DNA of 29,990 nucleotides from Levilactobacillus namurensis. GTDB taxonomy: Bacteria; Bacillota; Bacilli; Lactobacillales; Lactobacillaceae. Positions 1-6,748 of this stretch are shown here, piece after piece. Each line of letters starts with the position of its first letter. The first letter of the stretch is position 1. The stretch is taken from contig NZ_CP134161.1 of NCBI RefSeq assembly GCF_032197885.1, positions 1 through 29,990 on the forward strand, given 5' to 3'. Position numbers and translations under genes: made by a program. The notes beneath the pieces were generated by a model that did not search any database, had not been told where the DNA came from, and worked only from the letters and a program-made list of their open reading frames with translations.

Positions 1-126
1 GTCTCTGAAGCGGATCCACCGAGGGTTCAAAGGACTACAGGACACCTTGGAAGCATCATTTATTTAAGTTAGATACATATTATATGTACGAAGGCATTTC
101 ATTTACACAAGATTCTTGACGCTACC
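1..126 (+). mobile_element. 3' end fragment of an IS256-family element (continues from 29784-29990)
   Basis: Bases 2-67 encode the last 21 residues of the transposase and its stop. The reading frame is entered in mid-codon: the first two bases of a Lys codon are the last two bases of the window. The non-coding tail and terminal inverted repeat (about 100-126, ending GACGCTACC) match the outer end of the intact copy at 28432-28458. The element ends at about 126, directly abutting the galM remnant. Only the 3' part of the element survives, in the opposite orientation to the intact copy, so it cannot make transposase. Confidence 0.9.
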
Positions 127-867
127 TCAAAAACTGATTATGCTATTAATGGGGCACATTTTACATTAACGCCAAATGATCATGGCAATGTTTTACACTC
201 TGGCATTAATGGCTTTGATGCGGTTAATTGGCACGGTGAAGCAAGAAATTTGGGTACAGCGGCGGAAATTAATTTCACACGTACTTTTGATGATGAATTC
301 GCCGGACAATTAGCTGCCCAAGTGACCTATCGATTGGACGATGAAGATCGTTTAGACATTATATTTAGTGGCGTTTCAACCGAGAATACATTGTTCAATC
401 CAATGACGCATGTCTACTTTAATTTAGTTGGTAAGGATCAAGATATCAGTCAGCATAAATTACAAATTGCATCACGTCAACATCTTGAAGTTGATAATCA
501 CATGATTCCAACCGGTAACGTGATTGATAATCAAAATACAAAATTTGATTTTGCGCATTTGCATGCCTTGGGACAAGAGCATTACGATGATGCTTGGGTA
601 TTAGATTCCAGCCGTCAAGGGGAGGGAGTAGGACTAACTTCACCCGATGAAAGTTTGACCTTGACAGTGGATTCAGATCGCAATGGTGTGGTTGTATTCA
701 CTGCCAATCCTGACGATAGCAGTGACATTAAAACAGCGCTTGCTATTGAGATGCAGACCTTGCCTGATGCGGTTAATCATGAAGGCTTTGGTGATATTGT
801 TTTGCCAGCAAATGAAACAAAAACATATACTGTAACTTACCAAATTAAAAAAAGCGAGGATAAATAA
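127..867 (+). pseudogene. galM: 5'-truncated aldose 1-epimerase (galactose mutarotase)
   Basis: The frame is open from the IS256 end at 127 to the stop at 865-867, giving 246 residues against about 340 for the family. Family motifs are visible: LHSGINGFD (holding the first catalytic His of GalM), THVYFNL (second catalytic His), YDDAWVLD (sugar-binding Asp region) and AIEMQTLPDAVNH (catalytic Glu region). The N-terminal ~70-75 residues, including the conserved Arg segment, are lost together with promoter and ribosome binding site. A TTG at 250 could start a shorter product, but this would lack the first His, so function is unlikely. GalM interconverts alpha and beta anomers of aldohexoses; in lactobacilli it commonly sits with maltose phosphorylase and beta-phosphoglucomutase. 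The stop lies two bases before pgmB, so the two were one operon. The truncation is seen directly; loss of function is inferred. Confidence 0.85.
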
Positions 868-869
868 AA

Positions 870-1541
870 ATGGCTAAATTTTCAGATATTAAAGGTTTTG
901 CCTTTGATTTAGATGGCGTTATTGCTGACACGGCGCGCTTTCATGGTGAAGCTTGGCATCAAACAGCTGATGAGGTTGGCACAACTTGGACACCAGAATT
1001 GGCTGAAGGTTTGAAGGGCATCAGTCGCATGGCTTCCTTGCAAATGATTTTGGATGCTGGGGATCATGCCGATGATTTTTCTCAAGCAGATAAAGAAGCA
1101 TTAGCAGAAAAGAAAAATCATAATTATCAACAACTCATTTCAACATTGACGGAAGATGATGTTTTACCTGGCATGAAAGATTTCATTCAATCAGCTATGG
1201 CAGCCGGCTATAAAATGTCGGTAGCTTCAGCCTCTAAAAATGCACCAATGATTCTAGATCATTTGGGATTAACTGAGTATTTTGTTGACATTGTTGATCC
1301 CGCCACTTTGACAAAGGGAAAACCTGATCCTGAAATCTTCGTTCGTGCTGCGGAAGTCTTACATTTAGATCCAGAAAATGTCATTGGATTGGAAGATTCA
1401 GCTGCTGGAATTTCCTCAATCAATGGCGCAGGTGAAACATCACTAGCAGTTGGTATTTCAGATGTGTTGTCAGGAGCGGATCTGAATTTTGAGTCTACTT
1501 CAGAAGTGACATTAGCAAATATTGAAGCTAAAATGCAATAG
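870..1541 (+). CDS. pgmB: beta-phosphoglucomutase (HAD superfamily)
   Basis: Cytoplasmic enzyme of 223 residues that converts beta-glucose 1-phosphate, the product of maltose/trehalose phosphorylases, into glucose 6-phosphate. HAD motifs are complete: FDLDGVIADT (nucleophile Asp13, acid/base Asp15), VASAS (motif II, near residue 117), KGKPDPEIF (motif III Lys) and GLEDSAAGI (motif IV acidic pair). Length fits bacterial PgmB. Start ATG follows galM by two bases with GCGAGG about 12 bases upstream. In lactobacilli the usual set is mapA-pgmB-galM; the phosphorylase and regulator are absent here, so substrate would have to come from enzymes encoded elsewhere. No promoter of its own is obvious, and IS256 has replaced the operon's start, so expression may depend on read-through from the IS end. 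A hairpin terminator follows at once. Confidence 0.92.
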   Translation: MAKFSDIKGFAFDLDGVIADTARFHGEAWHQTADEVGTTWTPELAEGLKGISRMASLQMILDAGDHADDFSQADKEALAEKKNHNYQQLISTLTEDDVLPGMKDFIQSAMAAGYKMSVASASKNAPMILDHLGLTEYFVDIVDPATLTKGKPDPEIFVRAAEVLHLDPENVIGLEDSAAGISSINGAGETSLAVGISDVLSGADLNFESTSEVTLANIEAKMQ

Positions 1542-1551
1542 ATAACTAAAA

Positions 1552-1587
1552 AGAGTGTCAGTACATAAAAACACTGACACTTTTTTG
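1552..1587 (+). terminator. Rho-independent terminator after pgmB
   Basis: AGTGTCAGT (1554-1562) pairs with ACTGACACT (1573-1581), followed by a T run. The upstream AACTAAAAAG side also gives some T residues on the minus strand, so it may serve the eroded gene converging from the right. Confidence 0.85.
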
Positions 1588-1593
1588 TTGTTT

Positions 1594-1880
1594 TAATTAA
1601 CATTTGCCACCGTATTGCCCTGCTTGAGTGTGATATCGGTAAAAGTTACGGTATGCGTTGTTGTATGTGATCAACGAGAGCCGTAATAGCTAATTCATCC
1701 ATCTGTGTAAATTTTTACTGCACAGGTGCTAAAATAGGACGTGCTAATTGGGTTAATTATGTCCAATCGATGATCACAATTGATAGATTCTCAGAGACAG
1801 AAATGCCAACACCTTTTGCACCATTTAGTAATCGAATACTGCTGATGTCTGCTGAGCCAATTGCAGTCGTGAAAGGTTGA
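1594..1880 (-). pseudogene. Eroded 3' end of an unidentified gene
   Basis: On the minus strand short coding-like stretches survive in different frames, interrupted by stops: about 40 residues including GSADISSIRLLNGAKGVG (roughly 1865-1745) and a final 20 residues including HTVTFTDITLKQGN that end at a stop near 1594, just before the shared hairpin. The beta-strand-like ending recalls carbohydrate-binding C-terminal domains of glycosidases, but I cannot name the family. A glycosidase would fit the neighbouring galM-pgmB remnant; this is inference only. Confidence 0.4.
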
Positions 1881-1910
1881 GGATTCCCAAATATTTTGGA
1901 AGCATACTTA

Positions 1911-1934
1911 TATAATATTGGTTATATTGGAGGA
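1911..1934 (+). promoter_or_regulatory. -10 box and ribosome binding site of the ClC gene
   Basis: TATAAT at 1911-1916 is a consensus -10 box, but no good -35 is seen 17 bases upstream. GGAGGA at about 1929-1934 lies 8 bases before a TTG start at 1943, which supports TTG rather than a downstream ATG. Confidence 0.5.
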
Positions 1935-1942
1935 TTAGTTAT

Positions 1943-3511
1943 TTGATACAGCTTGTAAAAGAAAAATTTGACGTTACTCATTTGCGATTTGTTTTACTCG
2001 GCCTGCTTGTGGGTTTAATGAGTGGCACCGTTGTTAGCTTATTTCGCTATTGTATTGAGATAGGGCTGCACTATAGTCGATTGGTATATAGATACTTACG
2101 AATCGCGCCGTTTGTTTGGTGGAAATGGGCATTGTTGATAGGCATCAACCTTGGTTTAGCGTTAATTGTGGCTCGACTTCTCAAGAGAGAACCTTATATC
2201 GCTGGTTCTGGAATTCCGCAAGTTGAAGGTCAATTGGCTGGTGAATTGGAAATGCACTGGTGGTCAATTCTTTGGCGAAAATTTATCGGTGGTATTCTGG
2301 CATTGGGACCTGGATTATTTCTCGGACGAGAAGGACCAGCGATTCAATTAAGTGCGTCAGTTGGTCAAGGTTTCGCTTCTGAGTTTAAGTTATCAGGAAC
2401 TGATCGCCGACTACTAATTGCATCAGGCGCCGCTGCTGGATTAGCAGCAGCGTTTAATGCCCCCATTGCTGGAACTCTATTTGTCTTAGAAGAGATTTAC
2501 CATAATTTTTCACCGCTGGTTTGGTTAACAGCATTAGCCGGAGCAATTGGTTCAAATTTTATTTCGCTGAATGTTTTCGGACTTGTTCCCGTGTTACATT
2601 TAAGTTATTCACGTAGTTTACCAGTATCAAATTATTGGCACTTAATTTTACTCGGCATTGTTTTGGGATTATTTGGTTACTTATATCAACGGGTCTTGTT
2701 AGTTATGCCTAGGTGGTATCATCAATTGACACATTTGCCACGCCCAATACAAGGTATCGTACCATTTCTGCTGGTAATTTTAGTTGGTTACTTTTCGCCA
2801 AATTTACTCGGTGGTGGTAATGGCTTAATTTTGGGATTTGGCCAGCATGTTCCACCTTTGTTTGTACTAATTGCAATTTTTATTATACGATTCGTCTTTT
2901 CAATGATTTCATATGGTTCCGGATTACCTGGCGGTATTTTCTTGCCGATTCTTTCTTTAGGTGCTGTGATTGGTGCGGTTTATGGCGTCTTAATGAATCA
3001 ATTAGGATTATTATCGCATGTCTATATCATGAACCTAATCATTTTTTCCATGGCCGGTTACTTTGCTGGAATCGGAAAAGCTCCCTTCACAGCTATCTTG
3101 CTGGTAACAGAAATGGTTGGCAATTTAACACATTTAATGCCATTAGCAGTCATATCGTTAACTGCCTACCTTGTTGTTGATTTATTAGGCGGTGCACCAA
3201 TCTATGAAGCATTGCTTAAGCAGATGACAATGCCTAAAACTGTTCAGCAACTTCATCGACCTGATTATTTGGAAATACCGGTTTTCTTTGGCAGTCCCTT
3301 AAACGGCAAAATGGTCCGAGACATGCCATGGCCTAAAGAAGCACTGCTCATTGGAATCCGGCGTGGCGAACAAGAAGTGATTCCACATGGTGACACCTTG
3401 ATTCATGAAGGTGATACGTTAGTACTGTTAACTGATACAACCCAACGACCCCAAGTTAAACAACGGATTGATGCATTATTAGCAACCTTAGAAAAAAAGC
3501 ACCAAGACTAA
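1943..3511 (+). CDS. ClC-family chloride channel or H+/Cl- antiporter with a C-terminal RCK/TrkA-C domain
   Basis: 522-residue integral membrane protein. The N-terminal ~430 residues are the ClC transport domain with the three selectivity signatures GSGIPQVE (88-95), GREGP (128-132) and the later GSGLPGGIF. Glu130 occupies the position of the external gating glutamate, and an EE pair at 183-184 in VLEEIYHNF matches the internal proton glutamate of antiporter-type ClCs, so exchange rather than passive flow is plausible. The region AAFNAPIAGTLF is also typical. The last ~75 residues (GSPLNGKMVRDM to the end) look like an RCK C-terminal (TrkA_C) ligand-binding domain, a common addition in Firmicutes. 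ClC exchangers help in acid resistance and anion balance. It stands alone between IS-related blocks with its own -10 box and TTG start. Whether it moves Cl- or fluoride is not decided here; the GREGP motif argues against the fluoride-specific clade. Confidence 0.9.
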   Translation: MIQLVKEKFDVTHLRFVLLGLLVGLMSGTVVSLFRYCIEIGLHYSRLVYRYLRIAPFVWWKWALLIGINLGLALIVARLLKREPYIAGSGIPQVEGQLAGELEMHWWSILWRKFIGGILALGPGLFLGREGPAIQLSASVGQGFASEFKLSGTDRRLLIASGAAAGLAAAFNAPIAGTLFVLEEIYHNFSPLVWLTALAGAIGSNFISLNVFGLVPVLHLSYSRSLPVSNYWHLILLGIVLGLFGYLYQRVLLVMPRWYHQLTHLPRPIQGIVPFLLVILVGYFSPNLLGGGNGLILGFGQHVPPLFVLIAIFIIRFVFSMISYGSGLPGGIFLPILSLGAVIGAVYGVLMNQLGLLSHVYIMNLIIFSMAGYFAGIGKAPFTAILLVTEMVGNLTHLMPLAVISLTAYLVVDLLGGAPIYEALLKQMTMPKTVQQLHRPDYLEIPVFFGSPLNGKMVRDMPWPKEALLIGIRRGEQEVIPHGDTLIHEGDTLVLLTDTTQRPQVKQRIDALLATLEKKHQD

Positions 3512-3714
3512 GTTAATAGGTAAATTGGTTTATCATAATGGTAGGTATCAGATTAAGTGGGTCCGTTGGCAGACATAAACATATTGGAAAACTATATACA
3601 AATACGGTGAAGTACGAAAAACGCTGAAACAGAATTAGTTGAACCTATTTTGAAAAATACAAAGATAAATAATATGCCGAAAATGCCTTGCTACCCAATT
3701 TTTCATAGTCATGC

Positions 3715-3849
3715 TATAATGTAGACAGAAAAGGAAGCCTTGCGCTAACAAGACTTCCTACGCAAGCCGCTTCAAAGGCGGTGGCGAAGTTAATAAGACA
3801 GCATTAAGCTACCCTGTAACCTACCAAAGTTACGCAGGGCGGCTTTTTT
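3715..3849 (+). ncRNA. Probable antisense RNA (antitoxin) of a type I toxin locus
   Basis: An extended -10 promoter (TGC then TATAAT, 3715-3720) is followed by about 120 bases without an ORF that end in a strong terminator hairpin (CCCTG/CAGGG arms at 3812-3816 and 3835-3839, inner AAC/GTT pairing, outer AAGC/GCTT pairing, T run 3844-3849). The RNA would fold into two more hairpins: CTTGCG with CGCAAG, and CCGC with GCGG. It is transcribed toward the toxin gene and overlaps the 3' end of its mRNA at the shared hairpin. Short motifs (CCTTGCG; GGCGGTGGC) recur near the 5' ends of both transcripts, at 3738-3786 and about 4000-4026, as in convergent type I systems. Start near 3727 is estimated. 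Confidence 0.65.
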
Positions 3850-3937
3850 ATTTGTGGTGCTTGTCGATATAGCTGAGTAGCGCGATTAAAAACGTGCCAA
3901 ACAGCAACATCAACGAGAGTGCCTGGAAGACGCTCAT
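3848..3937 (-). CDS. Small hydrophobic type I toxin (putative holin-like/TxpA-like peptide)
   Basis: A 29-residue ORF, too short for usual ORF cut-offs: it starts MSVFQALSLML, has one hydrophobic segment (about residues 7-24: ALSLMLLFGTFLIALLSY) and ends in a charged tail, DKHHK. This layout and wording match the 'putative holin-like toxin' (Hol_Tox) family, related to TxpA/BsrG toxins that depolarise or damage the membrane when their antisense RNA is lost. AGGAAGG lies about 11 bases upstream of ATG. The mRNA has its own promoter at 4033-4061 and an ~90-base leader. A convergent RNA covers its 3' end. On a plasmid such a pair acts as post-segregational killing. Family assignment is from memory of small toxin sequences; function is inferred. 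Confidence 0.75.
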   Translation of the reverse strand: MSVFQALSLMLLFGTFLIALLSYIDKHHK

Positions 3938-4032
3938 TGACTGTAAAACCTTCCTGAAGATTATTCCATGTTCCCATGGGCCTCACCTCACAAGGGAAAA
4001 GACAGCCACCGCCCTTAAACCTTGCGTAATCT

Positions 4033-4061
4033 ATTATACAGGTGAATTAAGTATTGACCAA
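4033..4061 (-). promoter_or_regulatory. Promoter of the type I toxin mRNA
   Basis: Read on the minus strand: -35 TTGGTC (4061-4056), 17-base spacer, -10 TATAAT (4038-4033). Start of transcription is expected near 4026, about 90 bases before the toxin ATG. Confidence 0.65.
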
Positions 4062-4119
4062 GCACAATAAAAATAGATCATGGAGTTTCATGGGATCCTA
4101 AATTTGATCAAATTAAGAA

Positions 4120-4218
4120 TCAGCAAAACATCTTTTGTAGATACCCTTTTTTGAGTTCCTGGAGTTTTTCAAGCTTACGCTGATGAAGAGCTATAGTATC
4201 GTCTAGTTGTTTGAAAAA
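4120..4218 (-). pseudogene. hsdS: C-terminal remnant of a type I restriction specificity subunit (HsdS)
   Basis: The minus strand encodes 32 residues ending in a TGA at 4122-4120: FFKQLDDTIALHQRKLEKLQ followed by ELKKGYLQKMFC. This is the conserved distal coiled-coil end of HsdS proteins (LDDTIALHQRKL...KKGFLQKMF). HsdS recognises the target sequence of type I restriction-modification enzymes. The remainder is missing: the frame is cut exactly at the ISLpl1 end (4219). Together with the ATPase tail on the other side of the IS it suggests a lost defence region. Confidence 0.8.
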
Positions 4219-5255
4219 GGCAAATTCTATAATTAATCCGAACAGAAATTAAAAAGCCTAAAGCAATCACTTACAATGGTAGTAGCTAATTCCAACCAAT
4301 ATAGGGAGTGATTACTTTGGGTACATCTACTTTATCACGTTTTCAACGTGGCGCACTAGCACAACTGGTCAATGAGGGGAATAAATCTTACCAAGTAATG
4401 GCTGACGCCTTAGGCGTCGCCAAAGCTACGATTAGCTATGAGTTGAACCGGGTTAAACCTTATGATCCAGAATTAGCTCAGCAAGATGCAGATCGCAAAA
4501 GGCGGAATTGCGGTCGTCGTTCGATGCTGACGGCAGCATTAGCGACTTTAATTACCAATCACTTACGATTAACCTGGTCACCAGAAACCATTGCGGCCGC
4601 TTATAACTTGAGCACTGCGTCAATTTATAATTGGCTTAATCGTGGCTGGCTCCCCTTCAAATTGACTGATTTACCCAATCGGAATGTCCGCCAGCACCGA
4701 GTGAGCGAAAATCGTGGGAAATTTACAAGCGGGACTTCCATCGAACAACGGCCAACAACTGTTAATCAACGGTTAGCTTTTGGTCATTGGGAAGTAGATA
4801 CGGTGCTTTCTAGTCGAAGTGAGTCACGATCATGTCTGGTTACATTCGTAGAACGTAAGACCCGACTTCTATGGGCCATCAAACAAAGCCCCTAATAGAA
4901 CGGCTAAGGCTCTAAACACCGCCTTTGGCAAGTTTATGGGGGCCTTCGGTCCCCAAGTAAAATCCATTACTGTTGATCATGGTAAAGAGTTTGCCAATTA
5001 TCAGGCCTTAGAACAGGATTATCAGATCAAAGTTTATTTTTGCCATCCATATTCACCATGGGAGCGAGGTTCCAATGAATATTTTAATAGACGGTTACGC
5101 TAGTTCTTCCCGAAAAAGACCAATTTTAGCCAAGTAACGACTGATGAGATCCTAGCAGCACTTGAACTAATTAATCAACGACCATTAAAAATACATCATC
5201 AACAGACTGCCATTGAAAGATTCCGGGCTTGTTCGGATTAAACTTGTAATTTGCC
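4219..5255 (+). mobile_element. ISLpl1-type IS30-family element, defective copy A
   Basis: Ends GGCAAATTCTATAATTAATC and, inverted at the far side, GGCAAATTACAAGTTTAATC; both match those of the intact copy at 23579-24611. The length is 1037, four bases more than the intact 1033, because of a 4-base duplication in the transposase. No matching target duplication flanks it (hsdS remnant left, ATPase remnant right), which indicates recombination or adjacent deletion after insertion. Confidence 0.9.
4308..5241 (+). pseudogene. IS30-family transposase (ISLpl1 type), frameshifted and with a nonsense codon
   Basis: Nearly identical to the intact 309-residue transposase at 23593-24522. A tandem CAAA duplication around 4880-4887 shifts the frame after residue ~193 (LLWAIK), so the first ORF stops at 4895. 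Further on, the Trp codon of RRLRWFF is TAG (5101-5103). The catalytic positions HWEVDTV (first Asp) and VDHGKEF (second Asp) are now in different frames, so this copy is dead but could be moved in trans by the intact copy. Confidence 0.9.
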
Positions 5256-5709
5256 TGATTTTTCTCAAATGTCTCAAGGGAAAAAAGCATTCGTTATTTT
5301 GACTTTGATTTTGGAATTTAGCCAGGATAAAAAGCCGGTCATTATTGACCAGCCTGAAGATAGCTTAGACAATCGATCAATATATCAAGATTTGACGAGA
5401 TACTTAAAATCAAAAAAGAAAGAACGTCAGATTATTTTAGTAACACATAATCCAAACGTCGTTGTTGGTTCAGATGCAGAAAACGTTATTGTAGCCAATC
5501 CAAATTCATCAAAAACACCAAATAAAAACAATGTTCAATTTAGTTATATTAACGGCCCCCTCGAAAACACATTTTTAAATCCAAACTCTGAAAGATTATT
5601 GGAGTCGAAAGGCATTAGAGAACATGTTATAGAAATTCTTGAAGGTGGAAAAGAAGCGTTTAAAGAACGTGAGAATAAATACACATCTGAATTTTCTTCA
5701 TCTATATAG
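5256..5709 (+). pseudogene. C-terminal fragment of an AAA/ABC-type ATPase, probably of a defence system
   Basis: 150 residues survive downstream of the ISLpl1 end. They begin DFSQMSQGKKA, a degenerate ABC signature (S-x-G-x-K/Q-x-A) as found in Rad50/SMC-like ATPases, continue with Walker B and D-loop (PVIIDQPEDSLDN), and then VTHNPNVVVGSDAENV, the H-loop/switch region. The DQPED.LDN...THNPN.. wording is typical of large standalone ATPases such as TrlF-like and other anti-phage ATPases. The Walker A half and any effector domain are gone. TTG at 5251 lies inside the IS end and has no ribosome binding site. Probably not functional; exact family uncertain. Confidence 0.7.
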
Positions 5710-5822
5710 AGGTTTAGTATGAACTGAAAAATTAATTTTACCTTGACCCAGTTACCTGGTGTGCATCAAATAAGTAGTGATTGAGCACCAAACGAAAAGA
5801 TTTATTAGATTAATAAGTAAAG

Positions 5823-5865
5823 CAAACCTCTGAGTTGGAGTAAATCCAAACTCAGGGGTTTTACT
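5823..5865 (+). repeat. Isolated end of the IS150-group element
   Basis: About 40 bases match, with few differences, the end of the IS3-family element at about 19899-19941 (TGAGTTGGAGTAAATCCAAA core, then a CTCAGGGG...TTTTACT block). No transposase sequence accompanies it. The segment is itself a hairpin (CTGAGTT.../...AACTCAG) and could stop transcription in both directions. Confidence 0.8.
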
Positions 5866-5906
5866 GGTCTAACTGTTTTTCAGACCATTCTCTGTAAACT
5901 GCATCT

Positions 5907-5938
5907 GGCCACTAGGGTATACCCTAGTGGTCTTTTTT
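5907..5938 (+). terminator. Perfect palindrome with T run upstream of the resolvase
   Basis: Arms CCACTAGGGTA (5909-5919) and TACCCTAGTGG (5920-5930), flanked by TCTTTTTT. It can act as a Rho-independent terminator, though the loop-less symmetry also suits a binding site for the resolvase encoded just downstream. Confidence 0.65.
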
Positions 5939-5945
5939 ATTTCTG

Positions 5946-5954
5946 TGCTATACT
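5946..5954 (+). promoter_or_regulatory. Extended -10 promoter of the resolvase gene
   Basis: TGC followed by TATACT (5949-5954) is an extended -10 box; no convincing -35 exists because the palindrome occupies that place. Binding of resolvase to the palindrome would therefore overlap the promoter, a common autoregulation layout. Confidence 0.5.
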
Positions 5955-6000
5955 AGGAATTACAAGTGTTCATTAGAACTGTCCAAAAGGAGAATTGGAA

Positions 6001-6585
6001 ATGGCTAAAATCGATTATGCGCGTGTGAGTTCCAAGGAGCAACATTTAGATCGACAATTAGCGGCTTTAAAAGGCGTTGATAAATTATTTACGGATAAAT
6101 TAAGTGGGGCTAACACTAATCGGCCAGAACTGCAAAAAATGCTGGCCTATATTCGTGAGGGTGATATTGTCCTGGTCACTGAATTAGATCGCTTAGGCAG
6201 AAACAACCAGGATTTGACTAAGATCATGAACTCCATTCAAAATAAGGGGGCCACCCTAGATGTGTTGAATTTACCGTCCATGACCGGGATTGCGGATCCC
6301 AACTTACGGCAACTGATGACCAATTTGATTATTGAACTCTACAAGTACCAAGCTGAAAGTGAACGTAAGCGGATCATTGATCGACAGCAACAAGGCATTG
6401 CGCTTGCCAAACAGCAAGGTAAATATCATGGCCGCAAACCCCAATATGCCAAAGATGATCCCCGTTTGCAACACGCTTTTAAGCTTTATCAAACGGGTAT
6501 GAGTGATGTAGATGTTGCCCGTAATACAGGGATTAAACGGACGACCTTTATCAGATATCGAAAGAAATTCAATATACAAAGATGA
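6001..6585 (+). CDS. Serine recombinase (plasmid resolvase/invertase family)
   Basis: 194 residues from ATG 6001, chosen because AAAGGAGA lies 7 bases upstream; an in-frame TTG at 5995 is less likely. N-terminal catalytic domain: YARVSS with nucleophile Ser10 and Arg8, then DKLSGANTNRPEL and VTELDRLGRN, the conserved Arg patch. A helical arm follows (to about 140), and a C-terminal HTH (about 150-190: DVARNTGIKRTTFIRYRKKF). The usual MAKIGYARVSS reads MAKIDYARVSS here, a Gly-to-Asp change next to the active site. Such proteins resolve plasmid multimers or invert segments. No transposase of a Tn3 element accompanies it, so it is likely a plasmid-stability resolvase. Confidence 0.88.
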   Translation: MAKIDYARVSSKEQHLDRQLAALKGVDKLFTDKLSGANTNRPELQKMLAYIREGDIVLVTELDRLGRNNQDLTKIMNSIQNKGATLDVLNLPSMTGIADPNLRQLMTNLIIELYKYQAESERKRIIDRQQQGIALAKQQGKYHGRKPQYAKDDPRLQHAFKLYQTGMSDVDVARNTGIKRTTFIRYRKKFNIQR

Positions 6586-6748
6586 TGTTTACATGAGAGA
6601 ATCATAGCAGAGCGGACCACTTGAAACTTCTAACTCCACTAAAATCCGAGAAATGACCAAGAAAAATGACAACTCTTCGAATATTGTTACTTCAAATTAA
6701 AATCAAAAATGATTACCTTAAAAATTGAGGTTTTTTAATTACCCGGTT

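Noticed and set aside
3804..3986. 60-codon minus-strand ORF starting MRPMGTWNN
   Set aside because: Overlaps the 29-codon toxin in another frame and runs through the terminator; composition is not protein-like.
5251..5709. Intact small ATPase gene starting at TTG 5251
   Set aside because: The start lies in the IS terminal repeat without a ribosome binding site, and Walker A is absent.
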